A stretch of DNA of 16,303 bases, taken from NCBI GenBank assembly GCA_041655755.1, contig JBBAEY010000052.1, positions 1 to 16,303 of the forward strand, written 5' to 3'. This DNA is from JAAYFT01 sp041655755 (GTDB lineage: Bacteria; Bacillota; Clostridia; Tissierellales; Tissierellaceae). The stretch's first letter is position 1; each line of letters begins with the position of its first letter. Positions 1 to 6,364 of this stretch are shown in pieces. Made by a program: the position numbers and the translations under genes. The notes under the pieces are model-generated. The model had not been told where the DNA came from. It searched no databases and saw nothing but the letters and a program-made list of their open reading frames with translations.

Positions 1-337
1 ATACTGAAAGTACAGTATTTACTAGGGAATTAATTTCATGGCCAGCAGGTATACCAACAAATTTGATACCCCTATAGTCGTTATTTTTATCTAGTACCAC
101 AACGCTTGGTACACGGCTTACCTCGTATTTTTCAGCTAGTTCCTTATCTGTATTGAGGTCATACTCCAATAGACTTAATTTTTCTGTAGTAGATACAACT
201 TCCTCTAAATAGGATTTTGTTTCAGGACAAGTCTCACATGGACCCTCCTTGGTGAATAGTGCTAGGGTAACTTCGTCCTTCATCTTTCCAAAGATATCCT
301 TTAACTGACCTTTTACTTCATCGTTTAAAAATGACAT
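1..337 (-). CDS. Glutaredoxin-like protein disulfide oxidoreductase (PDO family), C-terminus beyond the left edge
   Basis: Only the first 112 codons are in the window; the frame stays open to base 1. The visible part reads as a thioredoxin fold. A helix-rich N-terminus is followed by a strand (VTLALFT), a CETC active site (C34/C37), and the cis-proline region VSRVPSVVV with P77. The segment GIKFVGIPAGHE is typical of the end of the first half of PDO-type proteins. Family members of about 220 residues carry two thioredoxin folds; the second would lie outside. It begins 21 bases after the trxB stop, with a strong GGAGGAG site (341-350) before the ATG, so it is the third gene of the operon. The likely role is cytoplasmic dithiol/disulfide exchange using electrons from the neighbouring reductase, as in known PDO/TrxB pairs. 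An ordinary thioredoxin-like protein is the alternative. Confidence 0.8.
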   Translation of the reverse strand, partial: MSFLNDEVKGQLKDIFGKMKDEVTLALFTKEGPCETCPETKSYLEEVVSTTEKLSLLEYDLNTDKELAEKYEVSRVPSVVVLDKNNDYRGIKFVGIPAGHEINSLVNTVLSV

Positions 338-358
338 TTTACTCCTCCTCAAATTTTC

Positions 359-1336
359 TTATAATTTATTTAAATATTCGTTAGCAGACAAAGCACACTT
401 TGCTCCATCAGCGGCAGAAATAATTATTTGTTTATAGGGCGTATCTGTAGTATCTCCAGCTGCGAATATACCCTTGACACTTGTTTCCCCATATTTGTCG
501 ACTTGTATTTCCTCTTTTTCATTTAGTTTTAATAGGTTTTTAAAGGGCTCATTGGTTGGCAAATAACCTATTTCCACAAATACCCCCCTAGTTTCAATCC
601 TATATTCATTTTCCTTTGATTTATCTAGGACTTCTATTGCATTTACACTTCTGTCTCCTAAGACCCTTAGTATTTGGGTATTTAACTTTATTTCTACATT
701 GTCTAGTTGATTTATCCTATCCACTAGGATTTTATCTGCCCTTAGCTGACTCCTATGGACAACTGTTACCTTAGACGCTATCTTGGCTAGATCTATGGCA
801 GCCTCTATGGCGGAGTTTCCACCACCTGCAACCACTATATCCAGTCCAGCGAAAAGGGGACCATCACATATAGCACAATAGGCAACACCATTGCCTGCAA
901 ACTGGTCTTCACCTTGGACGGCAAGTTTTTTGGGCTTGCTTCCTGTTGCTATGATGACAGATTTGGCCCTATAGACTGAGTCGTCGTCCAATACTATTTC
1001 CTTAGTAATGGAATCCTCAGCCAACCTTAGGGATTTTACTGACGGACCCTCTAGGATTGGCAGGCCCAATTCCTTTACATGATTTTCAAATTGCTTCATT
1101 AAGTTTTCACCGCTAATGGATGAGTAACCTAGGTAGTTCTCCACTAGAGATGTATCGATTACTTGACCGCCGACATTTTTTGTTATTATACCTATATTAT
1201 GGCCCTTCCTCTTAGAGTATAGGGCTGCATTTAGGCCAGCAGGCCCTCCACCTATAATCAATATATCATATATAGTATCCTTATCTAATTTGTTTTTGTC
1301 CTTACCTGCAAAACTAATACTTAAATCTAAAGCCAT
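359..1336 (-). CDS. trxB: Thioredoxin reductase-like FAD/NAD(P) oxidoreductase
   Basis: A flavoprotein that passes electrons from NAD(P)H through FAD and a CxxC pair to a thioredoxin-fold partner. From the start chosen here (325 residues) it shows the FAD-binding GGGPAG (29-34), the redox pair CAIC (C154/C157), the nucleotide-binding GGGNSA (171-176) and the C-terminal FAD motif GIFAAGDTTD. An ATG at 1351 overlaps the upstream stop, but AGGAGG lies 6 bases before the ATG at 1336, so I prefer 1336. In NADPH-specific enzymes this region reads HRRxxxR. Here it is HRSQLR, with one Arg replaced and one residue fewer, so cofactor preference for NADPH is uncertain. About 20 extra residues precede the first strand. 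The gene sits between the RAYT-like gene (14-base gap) and the PDO-like gene. The latter is the probable electron acceptor. Confidence 0.9.
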   Translation of the reverse strand: MALDLSISFAGKDKNKLDKDTIYDILIIGGGPAGLNAALYSKRKGHNIGIITKNVGGQVIDTSLVENYLGYSSISGENLMKQFENHVKELGLPILEGPSVKSLRLAEDSITKEIVLDDDSVYRAKSVIIATGSKPKKLAVQGEDQFAGNGVAYCAICDGPLFAGLDIVVAGGGNSAIEAAIDLAKIASKVTVVHRSQLRADKILVDRINQLDNVEIKLNTQILRVLGDRSVNAIEVLDKSKENEYRIETRGVFVEIGYLPTNEPFKNLLKLNEKEEIQVDKYGETSVKGIFAAGDTTDTPYKQIIISAADGAKCALSANEYLNKL

Positions 1337-1350
1337 GGTTTTCCTCCTCA

Positions 1351-2061
1351 TTATTGTTTTAATATTTTGCTAATGGTCGATTCAGATAAATTTCCAAACA
1401 ATTGTCCCAATTCCTTAAGGGATAAGGTAGATTCCCTCCTAAATTGCTTGATAAGTGTATTTCTAGAGGGCCTATTAATTAGTAGCTGATCTACAGACAG
1501 GTGCTTGCAGTGGGCTATTTCACTTAACTTTTCCATAGCTTCTTCCATAGACCTGATACATTGGCGGCCTTCAGTCCTGTGGACCAAACAATCGTCCTCC
1601 TCATCCAATGACATCAAATCTACTTCATCAAGCAATCCCTCTATAGAAATGATATTGTCAAAATAACAGTAGCTATTGTATACGTTATTCTCTTCGCCTG
1701 CCCTCCCATGTATATGGTCCAAGGTTTTCAGGAGCTGGTTTTTATCCCTAATCAATATGCTCTTGTACCTATCCTTGAAAATTGAATCGGGATAATTGAC
1801 ATACATGGCATAACTAATATTGACGCCCTTCATGATTTGGGAAATATCTGAACCGTTGGAGCCAATAATTAAATGGTATTCATTGGAATTTATAAGGCAA
1901 TAAGCATAAAGCTTAAAGCCGTTTACCTCCTTTGATAGGGCCAAAATAGATAAAAATTTATCCCTATCCTCATCGGTAGAAAATAAATTTCTTTCAGCAG
2001 CACCCAGTTGGCTAATATAGTAAACTCCATATTCATTTTTGACTCGTGCAACCCTTGCCAA
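1351..2061 (-). CDS. RAYT-like (Y1 transposase domain) protein with degenerate active site and C-terminal HTH
   Basis: 236 residues. The N-terminal 125 follow the REP-associated tyrosine transposase pattern: MARVARVK, a GVYYIS strand, the NLFSTDEDR segment, YAYCLI, the ISQIMK helix and FKDRYKS. Family members have an HxH metal site after CLMxN, but here the equivalent is E61-Y62-H63. The catalytic Tyr, in the family segment xYIHxNP, aligns with H116 in LDHIHGRAG. Both catalytic elements therefore appear lost, which argues against transposition. Residues about 180-236 resemble the DnaA-like helix-turn-helix tail of many RAYTs (SLKELGQLFG, SESTISKIL). The start is a TTG; a GGAGG at 2074-2078 lies 12 bases upstream, longer than usual, and no ATG or GTG is available in frame after the upstream stop. 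It is the first gene of the trxB operon, from a strong promoter whose -35 lies in an inverted repeat. A DNA-binding role is plausible but unproven. Confidence 0.75.
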   Translation of the reverse strand: MARVARVKNEYGVYYISQLGAAERNLFSTDEDRDKFLSILALSKEVNGFKLYAYCLINSNEYHLIIGSNGSDISQIMKGVNISYAMYVNYPDSIFKDRYKSILIRDKNQLLKTLDHIHGRAGEENNVYNSYCYFDNIISIEGLLDEVDLMSLDEEDDCLVHRTEGRQCIRSMEEAMEKLSEIAHCKHLSVDQLLINRPSRNTLIKQFRRESTLSLKELGQLFGNLSESTISKILKQ

Positions 2062-2085
2062 TTTAATTCACATCCTCCAAAAGAA

Positions 2086-2114
2086 ATTATAATCCAATAC
2101 AAATGAAAAGTCAA
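2086..2114 (-). promoter_or_regulatory. Sigma-A type promoter for the RAYT-trxB-PDO operon
   Basis: Read on the minus strand: TTGACT (2114-2109), 17-bp spacer, TATAAT (2091-2086). The -35 overlaps the left arm of the inverted repeat. The expected transcript start near 2079 leaves a leader of only about 18 bases that begins almost at the ribosome binding site. Confidence 0.8.
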
Positions 2115-2221
2115 GTACCGTCCCTAGATTTTTTTTATATTTTTTTCTAGTAGCTATAATTCATTATAACCATAAAATTTAAGAATTAAAAGAATATTTA
2201 AACTTTGGTGACGGTACTTGA
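2111..2221. repeat. Perfect 12-bp inverted repeat flanking an 87-bp AT-rich core
   Basis: The left arm is TCAAGTACCGTC (2111-2122) and the right arm is its exact reverse complement GACGGTACTTGA (2210-2221). The core (2123-2209) is very AT-rich and holds no gene. Near its middle is a second palindrome, TATAAT-TC-ATTATA (2155-2168). Each arm ends outward in TTGA, which is part of the -35 of the promoter on that side. The structure could be a pair of operator sites for one regulator. It could also be a REP-like pair linked to the adjacent RAYT-like gene. Confidence 0.85.
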
Positions 2222-2246
2222 ATTTTTTTCTCCTATGTAGTATATT
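2218..2246 (+). promoter_or_regulatory. Sigma-A type promoter for the split permease genes
   Basis: TTGAAT (2218-2223), 17-bp spacer, TATATT (2241-2246). The -35 overlaps the right arm of the inverted repeat, mirroring the promoter on the other strand. The expected leader is about 45 bases to the ATG at 2299. Confidence 0.7.
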
Positions 2247-2298
2247 CTTAATGTGATTATTTATTCATATATCATATCAAAAAAATAGGAGGGATTAT

Positions 2299-2781
2299 AT
2301 GAAGTCTTTATATGTAGTGTCAGTAATCACCATTATAGTTTCCTTTATTGTAAATAAGGAGAAAACTATGAAGGGTTTAAAGATTGGGAAGAACAAGTTT
2401 ATGAATATTCTTCCAAACTATCTAAAGTTATTAATTATCATTTCTTTGGTTTTATTGTTGTCGGAGAACTTTATAGTCACATATTTGGCTCAAGACAACA
2501 TGATACTAGGACTTTTGTCTAGTATAACTATTGGTTCAATAACCATAATGCCAGGTTTTATTGCATATCCATTGGCAAAAATTTTGATTAATAAGGGAGT
2601 CCCATATATGGTAGTATCGGGATTTGTCACCTCGCTGATGTTGGTAGGGCTAGTAACATATCCTGTAGAAAAGGAGTACTTTGGAAGAAAGGCAACCATA
2701 TTAAGGAACATTGGTGGGATAACAATAGCTGCACTAATAGCCATAATAACAGGTATATTGTACGGGGAGGTGCTGATATAA
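2299..2781 (+). CDS. Permease, first half (ArsP_1/DUF318-like membrane protein)
   Basis: A 160-residue integral membrane protein with about five hydrophobic segments (roughly 3-19, 42-61, 69-90, 103-121, 135-157). The central stretch SITIMPGFIAYPLAKIL, followed by NKG, resembles the family motif in which a glycine/proline-rich membrane turn precedes xPLAxxLxxKG. From memory of the family, short clostridial proteins annotated as permease come as adjacent pairs, each equal to half of a full DUF318/ArsP permease. There is no cysteine, so the cysteine signature associated with metalloid-exporting ArsP is missing and arsenic transport is not supported. The ATG at 2299 has AGGAGGG 5 bases upstream. 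The stop overlaps the next start (TAATG), implying translational coupling. The substrate is unknown. Confidence 0.7.
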   Translation: MKSLYVVSVITIIVSFIVNKEKTMKGLKIGKNKFMNILPNYLKLLIIISLVLLLSENFIVTYLAQDNMILGLLSSITIGSITIMPGFIAYPLAKILINKGVPYMVVSGFVTSLMLVGLVTYPVEKEYFGRKATILRNIGGITIAALIAIITGILYGEVLI

Positions 2782-3356
2782 TGGAAAAGGACATGAAAAA
2801 TAAGGGTATGGAAAAAAAGAAAATGGAAAAGAAAAGAAAGGCAAAAAGAGATTATTTGATTTTTCTAGGATTTTTAGCTATATCTTTAATATCAAAGATT
2901 AGTTCATTTGATTTAGGTATTAGAATGTGGGACAATTTCCTTATATTTGCAAAGGACATGGTCTTGATCTTGCCCCCATCTTTTGCACTTATTGGACTAT
3001 TTGATGCTTGGGCAAAGAGAGAGTCCATAGAGAAACACTTTGGAAAAACAAGTAGTCCCCTTAGATTTGTATGGTCAGTGCTTTTGGCAATGACAACTGT
3101 TGGGGGAACCTTTGTAGCATTTCCCTTGGCAAATGCCCTCTATCATAAGGGTGCCAAGTACAGCTCCATAATGACATATGTGACAGCTTCATCACTATTT
3201 ATGATACCCATGAGCATAATGGAGGCATCTATGCTAGGGATAAAATTTACTGCCATTAGACTTTTGGCTTCTTTACCTTTTATAATAATAATATCCCTTT
3301 TATTAGAAAAACATCTAGAGAGCACTAACTACGTACTTCCTTTAATGGAAAAGTAA
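2781..3356 (+). CDS. Permease, second half (ArsP_1/DUF318-like membrane protein)
   Basis: 191 residues: a lysine-rich cytoplasmic N-terminus (1-24), then about five membrane segments (roughly 25-40, 56-77, 95-117, 127-147, 157-175). The segment GGTFVAFPLANALYHKG is the counterpart of FIAYPLAKILINKG in the preceding protein, so the two are distant homologous halves likely to pair in the membrane. No cysteine is present. The start at 2781 overlaps the preceding stop, and GGGGAGG (2764-2770) lies 10 bases upstream. Later Met codons at residues 5, 10 and 15 cannot be excluded as starts, since the extra residues are only a charged tail. The tnaA gene follows after 85 bases with no clear terminator between, so co-transcription is possible. 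Confidence 0.7.
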   Translation: MEKDMKNKGMEKKKMEKKRKAKRDYLIFLGFLAISLISKISSFDLGIRMWDNFLIFAKDMVLILPPSFALIGLFDAWAKRESIEKHFGKTSSPLRFVWSVLLAMTTVGGTFVAFPLANALYHKGAKYSSIMTYVTASSLFMIPMSIMEASMLGIKFTAIRLLASLPFIIIISLLLEKHLESTNYVLPLMEK

Positions 3357-3417
3357 TCTAGTATATAAATTTGCATAAAAGATGATAGATTTCCATGGAT
3401 AGGGTATCAATCTAGTA
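3355..3417. repeat. Direct repeat AATCTAGTA in the permease-tnaA gap
   Basis: AATCTAGTA occurs at 3355-3363 and again at 3409-3417, each followed closely by TATAAA. The first copy begins at the permease stop. No inverted symmetry, clear promoter or leader-peptide gene is visible in this 85-base gap. The repeat may be a chance or slippage product. Confidence 0.4.
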
Positions 3418-3441
3418 AGTATATAAAAGGAGGGACTTATA

Positions 3442-4824
3442 ATGTCTAAGTATTTTGCAGAACCTTTCAAAATAAAAATGGTGGAGCCTATACGTGTTCT
3501 AACCAGGAAAGAAAGGGAAGAAAAAATAAGGGCTGCAAGTTATAATTTATTTGGACTGGACTCAGATGACGTTTATATCGACTTACTGACTGATAGCGGA
3601 ACTGGCGCCATGAGTTCTGAGCAGTGGTCAGGGATAATGAAGGGCGACGAGGCCTACTCTGGTTCCAGAAGCTACAAAAACCTCATTAGTTCTGCCAAGG
3701 ATATATTTGCCTATGACTATATTCAACCGGTACATCAGGGCAGGGCAGCGGAGAAAGTAGTAATGCCCCTCTTATTGGGACCTGGGAAATATGCTATATC
3801 CAATATGCACTTTGACACCACCAGGGCTCATGTGGAGATTGCAGGTGCCAGGGCAATAGACTGCGTAGTGCCAGAGGCCTTAGACACAGTGTCCTATAGT
3901 CCATTTAAGGGCAATATGGACATAGAAAGATTGAAGAAGCTAATTGAGGAATACGGAAAAGAAAACATCGGTCTAATTATCATGACTGTAACTAACAATA
4001 GTGCTGGTGGTCAGCCCGTATCAATAGAAAACATCAGGGCGACTGCTGAAATAGCCAAGGAAAACGGAATTACCATGTATATTGATGCGGCGAGATTTGC
4101 AGAGAATGCCTACTTCATTAAGATGAGGGAGAGGGGATATGAAGATAAGTCCATAAAGGAAATTGCCAGGGAAATGTTTAGCTATGCCGACGTATTTACC
4201 ATGAGTGCAAAAAAAGATGCCATAATAAACATGGGTGGTCTAATAGGTGTTAAAAATGATGGCGAACTTTTTGAAGCAGTGAAGGCAAATACAATTCCCT
4301 TTGAAGGATTTATTTCCTATGGTGGGCTGTCAGGTAGGGACCTAGAGGCCATGGCCATAGGACTGCAAGAGGGCGTAGACTTGAACTTTCTCAAATATAG
4401 AATAGGGCAAATGGAATATCTGGCTGACAAACTGGAAAGGGAAGGGATACCATTTCAATCTCCAGTGGGGGGCCACGCAGTATTCTTAGATGCAAAAAAA
4501 CTACTTCCCCACATACCATACTATGAATTTCCAGGTCATACCTTGGCTGTAGAATTGTATAAGGAAGCAGGCATCAGGTCTGTAGATATTGGATCCTATA
4601 TGATGGGAAATAATCCTGATACGGGGGAGCAAATAGAATCAGAGTTTGAATTTACTAGACTAGCGGTACCTAGGAGAGTCTATACTCAATCCCATTTAGA
4701 TGTAATTGTCGAAGCCCTGATAGCCATAAAGAAAAGAGCAGATGAAATAAGCGGCTATCGAATTACCTGGGAACCAAAAATATTGAGGCATTTTACTGCA
4801 AAGTTAGAGCCTATTAAGAAATAA
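3442..4824 (+). CDS. tnaA: Tryptophanase (L-tryptophan indole-lyase)
   Basis: A PLP enzyme that cleaves L-tryptophan to indole, pyruvate and ammonium in the cytoplasm. The 460-residue length fits the tryptophanase/tyrosine phenol-lyase family. Visible motifs are DLLTDSGTGAMS (48-59), GDEAYSGSRSY with Y72, HQGR (98-101), IDAARFAENAYFIK (214-227) and SAKKD with the PLP lysine K258. Two sites separate the two activities. Tyrosine phenol-lyase has Thr in its TTTRYH segment and Arg in GVRSMERG. This protein has Asp (D125 in HFDTT) and Ile (I383 in GIRSVDIG), as in E. coli TnaA, so tryptophanase is the better call. AAAGGAGGG (3426-3434) precedes the ATG by 7 bases. I found no tnaC-like leader and no tryptophan permease gene; the split permease lies upstream. 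Confidence 0.92.
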   Translation: MSKYFAEPFKIKMVEPIRVLTRKEREEKIRAASYNLFGLDSDDVYIDLLTDSGTGAMSSEQWSGIMKGDEAYSGSRSYKNLISSAKDIFAYDYIQPVHQGRAAEKVVMPLLLGPGKYAISNMHFDTTRAHVEIAGARAIDCVVPEALDTVSYSPFKGNMDIERLKKLIEEYGKENIGLIIMTVTNNSAGGQPVSIENIRATAEIAKENGITMYIDAARFAENAYFIKMRERGYEDKSIKEIAREMFSYADVFTMSAKKDAIINMGGLIGVKNDGELFEAVKANTIPFEGFISYGGLSGRDLEAMAIGLQEGVDLNFLKYRIGQMEYLADKLEREGIPFQSPVGGHAVFLDAKKLLPHIPYYEFPGHTLAVELYKEAGIRSVDIGSYMMGNNPDTGEQIESEFEFTRLAVPRRVYTQSHLDVIVEALIAIKKRADEISGYRITWEPKILRHFTAKLEPIKK

Positions 4825-4838
4825 ACAGAATATAAAAG

Positions 4839-4873
4839 CGGCATAGTCTGATGTATGGACTATGCCGTCTGTT
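4839..4873. terminator. Bidirectional terminator between tnaA and the acetyltransferase gene
   Basis: Perfect 10-bp stem CGGCATAGTC (4839-4848) / GACTATGCCG (4858-4867) with a 9-base loop. It is followed by TCTGTTTT on the plus strand and by CTTTTATATT on the minus strand. It lies between two converging genes and ends at the stop of the minus-strand gene. Confidence 0.85.
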
Positions 4874-5374
4874 TTATACAGATCTTATATCGTCTAAATC
4901 TAGTTTCAGGAAAATTGTATTGTCAATGGGACTGTCGTTATAGGGTGGTATATTGTAAAAGCCCAAATCCCTATACATTTTAATTGCGGTCTCCAGGAAA
5001 GGTAAAGTGTCCAGTAGCATATATTTATACCCCATATCCTTGGCATCTTCGATGATTTTGAGAACCAATTCATGACCAATTTTTCTTCCCCTATACTCAG
5101 GTCTAACATAAAGCCTTTTCATCTCACAGTTTTTATGGTCTAACTTTCTCAAGGCTATACATCCCACGGGTTTATTCTCATAAAGTGCTAGGTAGAGTCT
5201 TCCATGGGGTGGACCATATTTTTTCTTTAAATCTTTGATTTCATCGTCATAGTTTTGAATATCTAGGTAAATCCTAAACTCAGGGTCATTTTCTGCCAAC
5301 ATTTCTGTATATTCACTAAAAAGACCCACAATTTCGTCAGGATAGTCATATCCCTCCACTATTTTAAAAGACAT
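4874..5374 (-). CDS. GNAT-family N-acetyltransferase
   Basis: 166 residues, the usual size of a single-domain GNAT. The acetyl-CoA binding motif is RPEYRGRKIG (91-100), matching the R/Q-x-x-G-x-G/A pattern with K98-I99 at the x positions. It is preceded by the strand CEMKRLYV and followed by the helix ELVLKIIEDA. The C-terminal strands YKYMLLDTL and MYRDLGF also fit the fold. The substrate cannot be told from the sequence; resemblance to stand-alone small-molecule or amino-group acetyltransferases is all that can be said. It is monocistronic, convergent with tnaA, and ends on the shared terminator. The start codon has only a GGTGGTG-type ribosome site. Confidence 0.85.
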   Translation of the reverse strand: MSFKIVEGYDYPDEIVGLFSEYTEMLAENDPEFRIYLDIQNYDDEIKDLKKKYGPPHGRLYLALYENKPVGCIALRKLDHKNCEMKRLYVRPEYRGRKIGHELVLKIIEDAKDMGYKYMLLDTLPFLETAIKMYRDLGFYNIPPYNDSPIDNTIFLKLDLDDIRSV

Positions 5375-5463
5375 AATATCACCACCAAATCGATTATATA
5401 GACTATATTACCCTAAAAGACATAATTGAACCTTAGTTTTATAATTATTTAGTCAGTCGATAT

Positions 5464-5492
5464 TTGCAATTTCTGAAAATTACTGATAGAAT
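5464..5492 (+). promoter_or_regulatory. Promoter of the radical SAM-sirtuin-TIM barrel operon
   Basis: TTGCAA (5464-5469), 17-bp spacer, TAGAAT (5487-5492). The expected transcript start is near 5499, just before GGAAGGAAG (5501-5509). This rules against a coding start at the in-frame TTG at 5464 and supports the GTG at 5518. Confidence 0.65.
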
Positions 5493-5517
5493 TTTTGTAA
5501 GGAAGGAAGTGGAAATA

Positions 5518-6348
5518 GTGAATACAAACCAGATGGTTTTCTATCCCCAAGATGAGATGAATACGGTTTTACTGCCTGTGACAACAGGATGTAATTACAA
5601 CAAGTGTTCTTTTTGCTCAATGTATAAGGATGAAATATATAGGGAGGTAGCATATTCAGACATAGAGAACAATCTGAGGAATGGCTACCTATACACGGAA
5701 AAGGTGTTTTTAACCGGGGCAGATCCCATGGCAATAGGGTTTAAGAAAATGAGGAAAATATTAGAGATGATAAAAGACTATTATCCTTATTGTGCCAGGG
5801 TAGCCTCTTATGGCTCCATAAGAAGTATTACTAGCTATACTGTAGAGGAGCTCTCAATACTGCATGACGAAGGACTTAGGCTCCTTTATATTGGATTTGA
5901 AACTGGCAGGGACGATATTTTAAAATTAATGAAAAAAGGTCATACAGTGGCTCAGGCCATTAGACAGGCGAGAAAGTTAAATGAGGCTAAGCTGATGTTC
6001 GATACCATTGTCATGTATGGAATTGCAGGCAAAGGGCAATCTGTATCCAATGCCAGAGAAACGGCTAAGATGATAAATGAATTTAAGACAAACAGGGTGA
6101 TTACCATGAATTTGACAGTATTTAGTGGAACAGACCTGGACAATATGGTAAGAGAAGCTGAATTTATAGCTGCAGATGGAGCAGAAAGGCTAGTAGAAAT
6201 AAAAACCCTCATTGAAAATCTAAGACCAAATTCTCCAATGATATTTGACACTAGCCATCCCACCAATATTATTAGCATAAGGGGCAGGTTGCCAGAAGAT
6301 AGAAACAGGCTCTTAGCTTCTATAGAGAGGATAAATAAAGCTGTTTGA
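5518..6348 (+). CDS. Radical SAM protein, CX4CX2C type
   Basis: 276 residues from the GTG chosen here. The cluster-binding motif TTGCNYNKCSFC gives C25, C30 and C33, a CX4CX2C spacing rather than the standard CX3CX2C. This variant occurs in an Elp3-like group of uncharacterised radical SAM proteins. Further family features are KVFLTGADP (strand 2, GGE-like position), VASYGSIRS, LLYIGFETGRDDILKLMKKG and the C-terminal GRLPEDRNRLL. No cobalamin-binding, TRAM or SPASM domain is present. The reaction is unknown. The longer in-frame TTG start at 5464 lies inside the promoter, while the GTG at 5518 has GGAAGGAAG 8 bases upstream. The sirtuin gene follows after 16 bases, so the two are almost certainly co-transcribed. 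Confidence 0.85.
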   Translation: MNTNQMVFYPQDEMNTVLLPVTTGCNYNKCSFCSMYKDEIYREVAYSDIENNLRNGYLYTEKVFLTGADPMAIGFKKMRKILEMIKDYYPYCARVASYGSIRSITSYTVEELSILHDEGLRLLYIGFETGRDDILKLMKKGHTVAQAIRQARKLNEAKLMFDTIVMYGIAGKGQSVSNARETAKMINEFKTNRVITMNLTVFSGTDLDNMVREAEFIAADGAERLVEIKTLIENLRPNSPMIFDTSHPTNIISIRGRLPEDRNRLLASIERINKAV

Positions 6349-6364
6349 TTTAGGAGGAGAAGAT

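Noticed and set aside
1923..2114. 63-codon minus-strand frame overlapping the RAYT-like gene start
   Set aside because: It is another frame of the RAYT-like gene and would start inside its promoter.
1351..2221. Intact insertion sequence of the IS200/IS605 type
   Set aside because: The inverted repeat lies only on the upstream side and no matching end is found after the gene. The active-site residues are replaced and the gene is packed into an operon.
2299..3356. One permease gene broken by a frameshift
   Set aside because: Each half has its own ribosome site and start, and the second begins with a charged tail at a TAATG overlap. This pattern is typical of naturally split pairs.
3386..3406. 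Short frame ATG-ATA-GAT-TTC-CAT-GGA-TAG before tnaA, considered as a tnaC leader
   Set aside because: It has six codons, no tryptophan, no proline near the end and no ribosome site, so it does not resemble a TnaC leader peptide.
3442..4824. Tyrosine phenol-lyase as the identity of the PLP enzyme
   Set aside because: The two specificity positions (D125, I383) follow tryptophanase, not the Thr and Arg of tyrosine phenol-lyase.
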